The notes: generated by a model from the letters alone, not told the origin. A stretch of DNA of 64,000 nucleotides from JBJMLO01 sp045805265 (GCA_045805265.1 JBJMLO010000027.1:14108-78107), one strand, 5' to 3'; counted from the first letter of the stretch, positions 1 through 9,535 are shown. Made by a program: numbers and translations.

Positions 1-47
1 AGGCATCCGCATCGGGCCACGACGAGATCGGATCCGTCCCTCCGACG

Positions 48-91
48 CCGGCGGCCTGAGCCCCGCCGACGGTTCCGCCGGTTCAGGCCGG
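48..91 (-). terminator. possible hairpin terminator
   Basis: Inverted repeat GGCCTGA (53-59) and TCAGGCC (83-89), with extra CCGGCGG/CCGCCGG pairing inside. It lies just past the stop codon of the minus-strand gene ending at 103. There is no clear T-tract, so termination is inferred from position and stem only. Confidence 0.3.
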
Positions 92-102
92 TGTCCGCTC
101 CC

Positions 103-930
103 TCACAGGGTGGCCACCATCCTGCGCAGGAGCTTCATGCCCGCCACCAGCTGTTCCGGTTTGGTGAGGATGGGCTGCTGGGTGCCCGGACGGCTCCCCC
201 CGGACCACAGACACAGACCGCTCGTCAGCCGGCGCTCCAGGGCATGGCGGAAGTTCCAGTACATCAGGCCGGGCGTCACGCACGGACGGCTGCTCTTCAG
301 CGTCTCCTCCAGGAACAGGGTCCGGTGGAACTGATGGCGCGTGATGGCTGCGAACTCCAGGAACGACTCCGGCTCACACACGTACGGCTGCGTCTGGAGG
401 ACGAAGAGGTCGGTTCCCGCAGCCTGCGCGACGGCCGGCAGGGCACACCGCTTCCACGCCGCGAAGTACGTCTCGCGCGCGTGGGCGAAACACCCGTTCT
501 GACTCGCATCGCGGGCCATGTGCCCGATCCCCATGATCAGCACGACCTTGTGTCCGTGCGCGTGCGCCACGCTGGTGAAGCGCCGGATCGAGTAGCGCGG
601 GTGCAGCGAGTCGGGCTCGGAACCGGGGGACTCGAAGTCGTACAGGACCCAGTCGCCCTCGGGGATCGACGAGACCGCGTCGATGAACCCGGCCAGGTGC
701 TTGAAGCCCCACGCGGCCTGTCCCACATCGGGGACGTGAGTCTGGCCCTTGTCCGCCCCGATCGTGCCGAAGCCGTTGCCGTAGGCCTTGCCGGCGAGCG
801 TGGGGTCGGCGCGATTGACCTTGTTGACGAACTCGACGTGGGACAGCACCCGCGTCGACGCCTGCGCCGGCCCTGCCAGCCCCAGCAGCGCGAGCGCGAG
901 GACCGTCGCCGACGCGATGTTGCGCTTCAT
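103..930 (-). CDS. secreted protein of unknown function
   Basis: 275 residues starting MKRNIASATVLALALLG, a clear Sec signal peptide (Lys/Arg, hydrophobic core, AQA-S cleavage near residue 24). The reading frame is open further upstream to 1065, but that extension is Arg-rich and would bury the signal peptide, so the ATG at 930 is chosen; only a weak GGTGGGA precedes it. The mature part is soluble, with strand/helix-like alternation (WVLYDFE, KVVLIMGIGH, LFVLQTQPY) that could suit an alpha/beta barrel, and four Cys that may form disulfides. I do not recognise the family. It stands alone, 201 bp from the next gene. Confidence 0.7.
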   Translation of the reverse strand: MKRNIASATVLALALLGLAGPAQASTRVLSHVEFVNKVNRADPTLAGKAYGNGFGTIGADKGQTHVPDVGQAAWGFKHLAGFIDAVSSIPEGDWVLYDFESPGSEPDSLHPRYSIRRFTSVAHAHGHKVVLIMGIGHMARDASQNGCFAHARETYFAAWKRCALPAVAQAAGTDLFVLQTQPYVCEPESFLEFAAITRHQFHRTLFLEETLKSSRPCVTPGLMYWNFRHALERRLTSGLCLWSGGSRPGTQQPILTKPEQLVAGMKLLRRMVATL

Positions 931-1131
931 CTTGGTCCCACCCGAGCCTCTACCGCGAAATACGGAACGGGACGCCCGAGCGGGCGCCCGCCGGAGGCGG
1001 AAGACCGAGCCCTCCTCCCTGGCGGAACCCTGTTCCCGCCCAGGGATGATGTCAAGACGCAACATCGGAAGTCGTCGACTTCCATGCCGGCGTCCGCGTC
1101 GCGCGCCAACCTAGCGCGCGTTCCGGGAGCC

Positions 1132-1581
1132 TCAGCCGGGGCGAAATGGGGGGAGCCCGTCGCCCTCCTCGGAGATCGGGGCGGCGGGTCGGCCGGTGAG
1201 CTCGGTGAGGCGGGACGACACCCGATTGTACCCGTCGCGATCCCACGACTCCACCACGTCGGCGACGGCGCCGTCGTGGACCAGGACCAGGGTCGGCACC
1301 ACTCGGATCCCGTACGCGTCCGAGACCTCGTACGGCGGGGGATCGGGCGTCTGGGGAAACGACCAGCCGTGATGCTCGGCGAAGTCCCCGAGCCGGTCGG
1401 GCGGGTCCTGGCCGATGCCCACGGGGATGCCGGGGTGGAACCTTTCGAGCCGCTCGGCGACCGGGGCGGCCATCTGGCAGACCGGACACGTCACCTTGTA
1501 GAAGAACAGGGCCCGGGGCTCGTCGGAAAGACTCACTCCCGGCAGTGCAGGGGCAGGCGATCCGATCGCGATGACGCTCAT
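1132..1581 (-). CDS. thioredoxin-fold redoxin with CPVC motif
   Basis: 149 residues, a TlpA/AhpC-like thioredoxin fold. It shows FYKVTCPVCQMAAP (the CxxC redox pair is CPVC), then VRVVPTLVLVHDG-like text containing the conserved cis-Pro loop (VVPT). No signal peptide or membrane anchor is visible, so it is probably cytoplasmic. The ATG at 1581 (MSVIAIGSPAPAL) is preferred over an upstream in-frame start, because the fold begins right after it. It may reduce disulfides or act as a peroxidase-like redoxin; the partner is unknown. It lies 51 bp downstream of the giant kinase and may share its transcript. Confidence 0.75.
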   Translation of the reverse strand: MSVIAIGSPAPALPGVSLSDEPRALFFYKVTCPVCQMAAPVAERLERFHPGIPVGIGQDPPDRLGDFAEHHGWSFPQTPDPPPYEVSDAYGIRVVPTLVLVHDGAVADVVESWDRDGYNRVSSRLTELTGRPAAPISEEGDGLPPFRPG

Positions 1582-1631
1582 GGCCGGGGCCAGCGTAAGC
1601 GCCGTTCGGGACCGATGCCGGGGGCCCAGCC

Positions 1632-4600
1632 TCAGGGTCGCATCTCGGCCCACGCCGACGGGAGGGTCTCCCGCACGACATCGAGCTCCCGACCGATGGC
1701 CTCGAGCCGGGCCGGACCGTCGTCCAGGGCACCACGCTTCGCGGCCTCCTCCAGGTTGCGGCTGCGCTCGGCGAGCGCGTGGGCACCGAACGTCGCCGCA
1801 TTGGACTTCAGGGTGTGGGCCGCCCGCCGGACGCCCTCCGGGTCGCCGCCCTCGAGGCCGGCGCGGGCCGCCGCCACGAGCCCCGGGGCATCGGAGACGA
1901 ACTGCTCGATCAGCTCGTCGACGAACTGCGCGTCGCCGCCGACGCCCTCGGCCAGGCGCTCCAGAACCCTCCGGTCGATCGTTCCGTCGCTCGCCCCCGG
2001 CGTGGGAACGGTCGCCCCCGACTCCCGGCGCGGAGTCCGTTTGATGGCGGCCACGAGCTCGTCCACGCGGATCGGTTTGGCCAGGTAGTCGTTCATGCCC
2101 GCCGCGAGGCAGCGCTCCCGGTCACCGCTCATCGCCTCGGCCGTCATCGCCACGATCCAGGGTCGCTCGCCTTCCGGCCACCGCTCGAGGATGCGGCGCG
2201 TCGCCTCCAGCCCGTCCATCTCGGGCATCTGGACGTCCGAGAGGAGCAGGTCGTACCGCTGGCGTTCGAGCGCCTCGAGAGCCTCGAGGCCGTTCCCAGC
2301 CACGTCCGTCCGGTATCCGAGCTTCTCCAGCAGCCGGATCGCGAGCTTCTGGTTCACGATGTTGTCCTCGGCCAGCAGGATCCGGAGCGGGTGCCTCGAC
2401 GCCAGATCCTCGTCGAGCGAGCTTGCCGGGCCATCGGAACCGGCGTCCAGAGCCGCACCGAGCACCGTCGCCACCGCGGCGTGGAGCGGGGAGGCCTTGA
2501 TGGGCTTCGTCACCACCGCCCCGATGCCGGACGCCGGCCACCTCGCGTCGGACGTGACGTCGTGCTGGCCCACCGATGAGGCCAGGACGATCGGCAGGTC
2601 CGGCAGTCGTTCGTGGATCAGCGCCGCGAGGTCGAGCCCGTCCAAACCGGGCATGAGCATGTCGAGCACCGCGAGGTCGATCCGTCCGTCGCCGAGGGCC
2701 ACGAGCGCCTCGTCCGGGCCCGGCGCGAGGACGGACTGGACGCCCCACGCCCCGAGCAGCGCGGTCATCAGGCGGCGGTTGGTCTCGTTGTCGTCGACGA
2801 CGAGGGCCCGGCGGCCGTCGAACGACCCGTCGCGGCGGAGCGCGGTCGGCGTCATCTCCGTCGCCCCGGCCTGGATCCTGACGTGGAACGTGCTCCCCTG
2901 GCCGGGGACGCCGGCGCTGGAGACCCAGACCGTGCCGCCCATGAGCTCGGCGAGCCGCCGGCTGATGACGAGCCCCAGCCCCGTGCCGCCGTACCGCCGG
3001 CTGGTCGACGCGTCCCCCTGGCTGAAGGACTGGAACAGCCGGCCGGCGCGCTCGGGCGGGATGCCGATGCCGGTGTCCCGCACGGTCAGGTGGTAGCCCA
3101 CCGTGCCGGGTCGCTCCGCCGGTTCCGCCCCGGCCGTCACGACGATCTCTCCGGTCTCCGTGAACTTCACCGCGTTGTTCAGCAGGTTCAGCAGGATCTG
3201 GCGGAGGCGGCTGGCGTCGCCGACGGCCGTCTCCGGCGTCCCCGGCTCGATGCCGTACGTCATCTCGAGACCCTTCCGGATGGCGACGGGGCCGACCAGG
3301 TCGACGACCGACTCGATGCACGCGCGGAGGTCGAACGGCGCGCGCTCGAGGTCCATCCGGCCGGCCTCGATCTTGGAGAAGTCGAGGATGTCGTTGATGA
3401 TCGACAGGAGCGCCTCGCCGCTGTTCGCGATCGTGCTCGCGTAATCGCGCTGCTCGACATCGAGCGGGGTCTCGAGCAGCAGCCCGCTCATCCCGATGAT
3501 CGCGTTCATCGGGGTGCGAATCTCGTGACTGGTGGCCGCGAGGAACGCGCTCTTCGCCGCGTTGGCCTGCTCGGCGACCTCCCGGGCCGCCTGGGCCTCC
3601 CGGAACAGCCGCGCGTTCTCGATGGCGATCGCCGCTGCCTGGGACAGGCCGTCCAGGAAGCTCAGGTCGGCATCGGTGAACGGGGCGGTCGCGCCGTACC
3701 GCCAGATGGCCATCATCCCGATCACGCGACCCCGGGCGTGCAACGGGGCGGCCATCAACCGCTCCTCGGACTTCTCTTCCTCGCCCGGGATGAACACGGC
3801 CCTGGGGTCGCTCGCCAGGTCGTTCACGACCTCGGCGATACCCCGCTGCGCGATGTCGCCGATGACGCCTTCCCCAAGCGTGATCGAGTCGGCCTTGATG
3901 AGCTCGGCGAGCTCGCCGACGGCGACGATGGGAAGGAACGTGGTCCCATCGGGCTGTTCCAGGAACACCGCGCTCGTGTCGGATTCCAGCAGCTCACGCG
4001 CCCGCCCGGCGATGCGCTCCAGGACGGCGTCGAGGTCCAGCATCCCGCCCACCTCGCGGCCCAGCTCAGCAAGCGCTGCCATCTCGCTGGCCCGGCGGCG
4101 GGTCTCGCGGTACAGGCGGGCGTTCTGGATCGCGACGCCCACGTTCGCCGCGATCGTCGACAGCAGCCGCGTGTCGTTCTCGTCGAACCGCCCGGCCTGC
4201 TTCGTGCTCTGCACGCTGATCACGCCGATCGCGCGCGACTCGACCAGGATCGGTACGCCGAGGTACGACTGGGCCTGCGTCCCGACCGTCTGGAGGCCCT
4301 CGAAGGCCGCCGCGCTGTTGAGGAGCAGCGGCTCCCGGCTGCGGAGGATCTTCGAGGTCACGCCCTCGCCGTACGTCATCGGCGGCCACTCCCGCTCCCG
4401 AACGCCGGCCTCCCAGTAGTACGGGAACTCGATCATCCCGCCGGCTTCGTCGTGCAGTGCGACGTAGACGATGTCCGCGACGAACAGATCGCGCAGCTGG
4501 TCGCCGAGCCGTTCGATCAACAGGTCGAGGTCGAGCTGCTCGGCGAGGGCCTGTCCGACGCTGTTCACGATGCCGAGCTCGCCGGCGCTCTGACGGGTCT

Positions 4601-7600
4601 CCTCGAACAGGCGAGCGTTCTCGAGCGCGACGCTCAGGCTGCTCGCGATGGTGGTCAACAGGCGCACGTCCGCATCGCTGAACGCGTGCTCACGGTCGAG
4701 GTTCTGCAGCGAGATCCTGCCGGTCGCCTCGCTGCCGACGACGAGCGGGACGTAGACCGCGGACTTCGGAGGTTCCCCCAGAACGAAGCCACCGCCGTAT
4801 TCCGCGACCTGTTCCTCGTATCGCTCGTTGATGACGAGCGGCTCGCGCGTCCGGATGACGTGCGCGCCGGGTCCGGCGGTCAGCGGGGTGGGTTCGTCCG
4901 GCAGCCGCTCTCCTCGCTCGATGCTGAACGGGTAGCGAAGCACGCCCGCTTCGCGATCGAGCACGCCGATGTCGATCGAGGGGGCGTCGAAGATCTCGTC
5001 CAGCCGCTCGCCGACGAGGTCGTACATGGCCTGCATGTCGAGGCTCTCCGCCAGCCCACGCTGGACGTCGTTGATCAGGGCGAGCTCGGAGCTCCGCTGC
5101 CTGGTCTCCTCGAACAGGCGAGCGTTCTCCAGCGCGACGCTCAGGCTCCCGGCGATCGTCATCAGCATCCGTACGTCGGCCTCGCCGAACGCGTGCTCCC
5201 GGTCGAGGTTGTGCAGCGAGATGACGCCGGTCCCCCGGTTGCCGACCCGCAGGGGAATGAATACGGATGAAAGCGACGGCTCGCCCGCGATCGCCCGCGG
5301 ATTGCCGGCTTCGATGCACCGCTGTTCCATGTCCTCGTTGATGACGATGGGCTCTCGCGTCTCCAGCGCGATCTTGCGGAATCCCATGATGTCGATCGGC
5401 TCGCTGATCAGCTGAGCTCCACGCTCGATCGAGTAGGGGAACCAGATCTGGCCGGCGTTCTGATCGGCGATGCCGATGTCGACGGTCTGCGCGTCGAAGA
5501 TCTCTCCCAGGCGCTCGCCGACGAGGTCGTACATCGCCTGCATGTCGAGGTTCTCGGCCAATCCCCGCTGCACCTCGTTGATGAGCCCGAGCTCGGCGGC
5601 ACGCTGGCGGGTCTCCTCGAACAGACGGGCGTTCTCCAGCGCGACGCTCAGGTTGCCCGCGATCATCGTCAGTAGGCGGACATCCGCCTCGCTGAAGGCG
5701 TGCTCCCGGTCGAGGTTCTGCAGCGAGATCACACCGGTCACCCGGTCGCCGACGATGAGCGGGACGAAGACGAGCGACTTCGCGGGCTCGCCTTTGCGGG
5801 GGGCCGGCTGTCCCATCTCGGCCCGCTTCCCGGCGACGTCCTCGTTGACCAGGAGGGCCTCTCGCGTTTCGAGCACGATCCGGCGGAACCCGACGATCCC
5901 GATCGGCTCGTCGGCGAACCGGACGCCGCGTTCGACCGTGTACGGGAAATGGATCGTCTTCGACGAGGGGTCCACGATCCCGATGTCCACGACCTGGGCG
6001 TCGAAGATCTCATGGATCCGCTCTCCCACCAGGTCGTACATCGCCTGCGTCTCGAGCCGCTCCGCCAGCCCCCCCTGGACGTCGTTGATCAACGCGAGCT
6101 CGGCACTTCGCTGCCGGGTCTCCTCGAACAGGCGGGCGTTCTCGAGGGCCACGCTCAGGCTGCTCGCGATCGTCGTCAGTAGGCGGACGTCCGCCTCGCT
6201 GAAAGCGTGCTCCCGGTCGAGATTCTGCAGCGAGATCCGTCCGGTCACCTCGCCGCCCGCGATGAGCGGGACGAACAGAACCGATTTCGCGGGCTCACCC
6301 GATCCGATTGGCAACTGCGGCACGCCCGTGATCTCGAGATACCGCTCACTGAGCGCCTCGTTGACCAGGAGCGGTTCGCGCGTCTGCATGACATGGCCGC
6401 CCAGCCCTGTCACCGGCGTCGGCTCGTCGGGGTATCGCACCCCCCGTTCCACGGAGAAGGGGTAATGGATCAACCCCGAATCCCGACTGAGGATGCCGAT
6501 GTCCACGACCTGCGCATCGAAGATCTCCTGGATACGGTCTCCGACGAGGTCGTACATCGCCTGCATCTCGAGGTTCTCCGCCAGCCCGCGCTGCACGTCG
6601 TTGATGAGGGCGAGCTCGGCATTTCGCTGGCGCGTCTCTTCGAACAGCCGCGCGTTCTCGAGCGCCACGCTCAGGCTCCCGGCGAGCGTTACCAGCAGGC
6701 GGACGTCCGCGTCGCTGAACGCGTGCTCCCGGTCGAGGTTCTGGAGCGAGATCGCGCCGGTCGCCCGGTCGCCGACGATCAGCGGGACGAACAGGACCGA
6801 CTTCGCCGGCTCGCCGGAGATCACGTACGGCTGGCCGACCTCAAGGCTCCGCTCCCTGATGTTCTCGTTGACGACGAGCGGCTCGCGGGTCTCGAGCACG
6901 ACCTTCCGCCAGCCGATGATCTCGATCGGATCGTCGTGGAAACGAACCCCGCGTTCGATGGTGTAGGGGAAGTTCAGCTTGTTCGACGGCTCGTCGAGGA
7001 TCGCGATGTCCACGACCTGGGCGTCGAAGATCTCCTGGATCCGGTCGCCGACGAGGTCGTACATCGACTGCATGTCGAGCCGCTCGGCCAATCCCCCCTG
7101 GACGTCGTTGACCAACGCGAGCTCGGCCGTCCGTTGGCGGGTCTCGTCGAACAGGCGGGCGTTCTCCAGCGCAACGCTGAGGCTGCCCGCCAGTGTGGTC
7201 AGCAGGCGCATGTCGTCCTCGCTGAACGCGCGCTCCCGGTCGAGGTTCTGCAGCGAGATGACGCCAGTGGCCCGCGTGCCGACCTGGAGCGGGACGAACA
7301 GCCCGGATTTCGCGGGTTCCCCCTGGAGGACGGCGGGCTGGCCGAGCTCGGCCGCGCGACCTGCGACATCCTCCTCCACGAGGACCGGCTCCCCGGTCTC
7401 GATCACCTGCTTGCGGAACCCCATGACCTCGATCGGCTCGTCCGGGAAGCGGACCCCACGCTCGATCGTGTACGGGAAGCGGATCACCCCGGCGCGAGGA
7501 TCCAGGATGCCGATGTCGACGACCTGGGCGTCGAAGATCTCGTGCAGCCGGTCGCCCACGAGGTCGTACATGGCCTGCATCTCGAGATTCATGGCCAGCC

Positions 7601-8255
7601 CGCGCTGCACGTCGTTGATCAGCGCGAGCTCGGCGTTGCGCTGGCGCGTCTGGTCGATCAGGCGCGTACGCTCGAGCGCCGACGCGATGTGCCGGGCCAC
7701 GAAGATCAGCAGGTCCTTGTCCGCCTCGGTGTGGCGGACGTCCTCCCGGTAGCTCTGCACGACGATCGCGCCGATCGTGCGGTCCTCGGATCGGAGGGGG
7801 ACGCCGAGCCAATCGACCGAAACGACCCCGAGCATGTCGAACTCGCCGCGCTGCACCATCTCCTCGATGTCCGTCGTGGACAGCAGCGACGGACGGCCCG
7901 TCCTCAGGACGTACGCGGTGATCCCTCGGGCTTCGCCCGTCCCGATGGGCTCCCAGACGTTCGGGGCGGGGACCTCGAGGTCGACCTCGTCCACGTAGAA
8001 CGGCCAGTTCATGAGCTGCCGGTCCTCGTCGTAGAGGACGATGTAGAAGTTGTCCGCATACATCAGCTCGCCGACGATCCGGTGGATCTCGGCGTAGAAC
8101 TCCTGCATGTCCTGCGCGGCGCTCGCCGTTTCGGCGATGCGGTACAGGGCGGCCTGGACCTTCTCGGCGCGAGCGCGCTCGGCTTCCGCGGCCTCGAGCT
8201 CGGCTACACGTTCCCGGAGCGCCCCGAGGTCGTCGGTTGCCGTCGTGTCGGTCAC
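1632..8255 (-). CDS. multi-GAF hybrid histidine kinase with two REC domains and Hpt
   Basis: 2207 residues, soluble, no membrane segment. Order: short coiled coil (about 8-35); GAF1 (about 38-195); six near-identical GAF units starting at residues 203, 372, 541, 713, 882 and 1051; two diverged GAFs (from 1220 and 1385); HisKA with SHEIRTPMN (phospho-acceptor H1577); HATPase (NNAVKFTETG, DTGIGIP, GGTGLGL, about 1690-1800); receiver 1 (LDMLMPGLDG, D1865); receiver 2 (SDVQMPEMDG, D2007); Hpt (RAAHTLKSNAATFG, H2147). This is a complete intramolecular phosphorelay with no output domain. The GTG start at 8255 overlaps the cyclase stop as GTGA, implying translational coupling; the frame stays open upstream but reads as shadow of the cyclase gene. 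The GAFs contain no obvious bilin Cys, so the ligand is unknown. Confidence 0.93.
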   Translation of the reverse strand: MTDTTATDDLGALRERVAELEAAEAERARAEKVQAALYRIAETASAAQDMQEFYAEIHRIVGELMYADNFYIVLYDEDRQLMNWPFYVDEVDLEVPAPNVWEPIGTGEARGITAYVLRTGRPSLLSTTDIEEMVQRGEFDMLGVVSVDWLGVPLRSEDRTIGAIVVQSYREDVRHTEADKDLLIFVARHIASALERTRLIDQTRQRNAELALINDVQRGLAMNLEMQAMYDLVGDRLHEIFDAQVVDIGILDPRAGVIRFPYTIERGVRFPDEPIEVMGFRKQVIETGEPVLVEEDVAGRAAELGQPAVLQGEPAKSGLFVPLQVGTRATGVISLQNLDRERAFSEDDMRLLTTLAGSLSVALENARLFDETRQRTAELALVNDVQGGLAERLDMQSMYDLVGDRIQEIFDAQVVDIAILDEPSNKLNFPYTIERGVRFHDDPIEIIGWRKVVLETREPLVVNENIRERSLEVGQPYVISGEPAKSVLFVPLIVGDRATGAISLQNLDREHAFSDADVRLLVTLAGSLSVALENARLFEETRQRNAELALINDVQRGLAENLEMQAMYDLVGDRIQEIFDAQVVDIGILSRDSGLIHYPFSVERGVRYPDEPTPVTGLGGHVMQTREPLLVNEALSERYLEITGVPQLPIGSGEPAKSVLFVPLIAGGEVTGRISLQNLDREHAFSEADVRLLTTIASSLSVALENARLFEETRQRSAELALINDVQGGLAERLETQAMYDLVGERIHEIFDAQVVDIGIVDPSSKTIHFPYTVERGVRFADEPIGIVGFRRIVLETREALLVNEDVAGKRAEMGQPAPRKGEPAKSLVFVPLIVGDRVTGVISLQNLDREHAFSEADVRLLTMIAGNLSVALENARLFEETRQRAAELGLINEVQRGLAENLDMQAMYDLVGERLGEIFDAQTVDIGIADQNAGQIWFPYSIERGAQLISEPIDIMGFRKIALETREPIVINEDMEQRCIEAGNPRAIAGEPSLSSVFIPLRVGNRGTGVISLHNLDREHAFGEADVRMLMTIAGSLSVALENARLFEETRQRSSELALINDVQRGLAESLDMQAMYDLVGERLDEIFDAPSIDIGVLDREAGVLRYPFSIERGERLPDEPTPLTAGPGAHVIRTREPLVINERYEEQVAEYGGGFVLGEPPKSAVYVPLVVGSEATGRISLQNLDREHAFSDADVRLLTTIASSLSVALENARLFEETRQSAGELGIVNSVGQALAEQLDLDLLIERLGDQLRDLFVADIVYVALHDEAGGMIEFPYYWEAGVREREWPPMTYGEGVTSKILRSREPLLLNSAAAFEGLQTVGTQAQSYLGVPILVESRAIGVISVQSTKQAGRFDENDTRLLSTIAANVGVAIQNARLYRETRRRASEMAALAELGREVGGMLDLDAVLERIAGRARELLESDTSAVFLEQPDGTTFLPIVAVGELAELIKADSITLGEGVIGDIAQRGIAEVVNDLASDPRAVFIPGEEEKSEERLMAAPLHARGRVIGMMAIWRYGATAPFTDADLSFLDGLSQAAAIAIENARLFREAQAAREVAEQANAAKSAFLAATSHEIRTPMNAIIGMSGLLLETPLDVEQRDYASTIANSGEALLSIINDILDFSKIEAGRMDLERAPFDLRACIESVVDLVGPVAIRKGLEMTYGIEPGTPETAVGDASRLRQILLNLLNNAVKFTETGEIVVTAGAEPAERPGTVGYHLTVRDTGIGIPPERAGRLFQSFSQGDASTSRRYGGTGLGLVISRRLAELMGGTVWVSSAGVPGQGSTFHVRIQAGATEMTPTALRRDGSFDGRRALVVDDNETNRRLMTALLGAWGVQSVLAPGPDEALVALGDGRIDLAVLDMLMPGLDGLDLAALIHERLPDLPIVLASSVGQHDVTSDARWPASGIGAVVTKPIKASPLHAAVATVLGAALDAGSDGPASSLDEDLASRHPLRILLAEDNIVNQKLAIRLLEKLGYRTDVAGNGLEALEALERQRYDLLLSDVQMPEMDGLEATRRILERWPEGERPWIVAMTAEAMSGDRERCLAAGMNDYLAKPIRVDELVAAIKRTPRRESGATVPTPGASDGTIDRRVLERLAEGVGGDAQFVDELIEQFVSDAPGLVAAARAGLEGGDPEGVRRAAHTLKSNAATFGAHALAERSRNLEEAAKRGALDDGPARLEAIGRELDVVRETLPSAWAEMRP
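4599..7649 (-). repeat. six tandem GAF-coding repeats
   Basis: Six consecutive units begin with TRQR-(N/T/S/A)-EL at 7649, 7142, 6635, 6119, 5612 and 5105. The spacings are 507, 507, 516, 507 and 507 bp, and the sixth unit also spans 507 bp (5105-4599). Each unit repeats MQAMYDLVG, EIFDAQ, FVPL and ISLQNLDREHAF almost unchanged, with variation concentrated in the middle ligand-pocket part. Recent in-frame tandem duplication is the simplest reading. A short-read collapse or expansion of the copy number is possible. Confidence 0.9.
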
Positions 8256-9328
8256 GAGGACGACTCCTGTGCGTCCGCCGTCCAGAGCTTGAGCCGGGAC
8301 TGTTTCCCGCGGATCTCGAACTCGTCGACGAAGACCAGGTCGTCGGTCGAGCCGGCCATGTTCGTCCTCGTCTGGTCGGCGACGAGGATCGAGTGCCCGG
8401 TCTGTTTCGTGAGCTGCTCGATGCGCGCCGCGGTGTTCACCGTGTCGCCGATCACTGCGTAGTCGAAGCGGCGGTCCGACCCGAGCGTGCCGGACATGAC
8501 TCGTCCCGAGTTCAGGCCGATGCCCATCCCGAAGCCGTCGGCGAGCCCCTCCGCCCCCACCCACGCGTTGAAGTCCGCCAGCCGTTCGGCCGCCATGTCC
8601 CGGGCTGCTGCCACCGCACGGTCGGCATGGTCGATGGTCTCGATCGGCGCGCCGAACACGGCCATCAGGCCGTCGCCCAGGTAGTCCACGAGCGTTCCAC
8701 CGTGGTCGAGCACCGCGTCGCCCATCGTCCCCTGGTACCGGCCCAGCACGGCGATGACCTGTTCGACCGGCAGGGTCTCCGCGACGGTGGTGAAGCCTCG
8801 GAGGTCGACGAACATCACGGTCGCCCACAGGCGCACGGCCTTGATGGCCGGCTCGCCGTCGCTCCGGGCCAGCATCTCCGCCGCGATCTGCTCGGGTAGG
8901 AACCGCGTGAAGACGTTCCGCACGCGTTCCTGCTCCAGGTCGCGCAGGCGTTTCCGGCTCAATCCAGCGCCGATCCGCGCCCGGAGGATGACCGGGTCGA
9001 ACGGCTTGGGAAGGAAGTCGTCGGCGCCGGTCTCGATGCACCGGACGATGCTCTCCGCGTCGTCGACGCCCGAGATCATGATGACCGGGATGTGCTGGAG
9101 GGCTGCGTCGGCCTTCATCCGCGCCAGGACCTCGATGCCGTCGAGGCCCGGCATCACGACGTCGAGCAGCACCACGTCCGGTGGCTCGGCCTCGAGCGCC
9201 GCCATCGCGGCGAAGCCGTTGTCGACGGCGGTCGTCCGGTGCCCGTCGTGCTCCAGGTTCTTGGTCAACAGGGCGCGATTGATCGGATCGTCGTCGACGA
9301 TGAAGATGTGTCCGAGACGAGCCTGCAT
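8252..9328 (-). CDS. response regulator fused to class III adenylate/guanylate cyclase
   Basis: 358 residues. An N-terminal receiver (FIVDDDPIN; phospho-acceptor D56 in VVLLDVVMPGLDG; a KPF switch Lys follows) is joined by a helix to a CHD cyclase domain (about 165-355). The cyclase shows MFVDLRGFTT and DGLMAVFGAP (both metal Asp), then DYAVIGDTVNTAARIE (Asn and Arg for transition-state binding). The Lys that usually precedes the FIGD/YLGD motif and reads adenine appears to be Asp (VDYLGDG), so nucleotide preference is uncertain. Strong GGGGGAG ribosome site before the ATG. It is first in a two-gene operon; its TGA overlaps the GTG of the hybrid kinase, which could phosphorylate it. Confidence 0.9.
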   Translation of the reverse strand: MQARLGHIFIVDDDPINRALLTKNLEHDGHRTTAVDNGFAAMAALEAEPPDVVLLDVVMPGLDGIEVLARMKADAALQHIPVIMISGVDDAESIVRCIETGADDFLPKPFDPVILRARIGAGLSRKRLRDLEQERVRNVFTRFLPEQIAAEMLARSDGEPAIKAVRLWATVMFVDLRGFTTVAETLPVEQVIAVLGRYQGTMGDAVLDHGGTLVDYLGDGLMAVFGAPIETIDHADRAVAAARDMAAERLADFNAWVGAEGLADGFGMGIGLNSGRVMSGTLGSDRRFDYAVIGDTVNTAARIEQLTKQTGHSILVADQTRTNMAGSTDDLVFVDEFEIRGKQSRLKLWTADAQESSS

Positions 9329-9520
9329 CCGGTCTCCCCCGCGAGCGCCACCTCGACGTGGACCTGAATCGGCGATTCATCCCCCCGGGTGGCCTTCCGA
9401 GTGTCGCAGAGGTTCGGTGAGTGGGCAAGAGGTCAGGCCCGTCCCGTGTGCTGGGCATCGCACCACGGATTTCGCGTCGAGCCGCCCGACCCGGGGAGCG
9501 CACTCGGGCCACCCCACTGG

Positions 9521-9535
9521 ATATACTTTATACGG
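9521..9535 (-). promoter_or_regulatory. palindromic operator S1 upstream of the TauE/SafE gene
   Basis: Read on the minus strand: CCGTATAAAGTATAT. It matches the shared palindrome TATACAGTATA at 10 of 11 positions. It ends 29 nt before the proposed TTG start at 9565. It is a very AT-rich island in GC-rich DNA, so it may also serve as, or overlap, the -10 element. Confidence 0.55.

Noticed and set aside
91..2088. 665-codon open frame on the plus strand
   Set aside because: It runs antisense to the secreted protein, the thioredoxin-like gene and the end of the kinase. Its translation is Arg/Gly-rich without any domain; a GC-rich shadow.
2613..5270. 885-codon plus-strand frame over the kinase
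   Set aside because: Antisense shadow of the GAF and kinase region; its apparent repeats mirror the GAF repeats.
6207..8462. 751-codon plus-strand frame
   Set aside because: Also an antisense shadow of the GAF repeats; no recognisable motif and no ribosome site.
8256..9512. 419-codon upstream extension of the hybrid kinase
   Set aside because: It overlaps the whole cyclase gene out of frame and reads as Arg-rich nonsense. The GTG at 8255 overlapping the cyclase TGA is the natural start.
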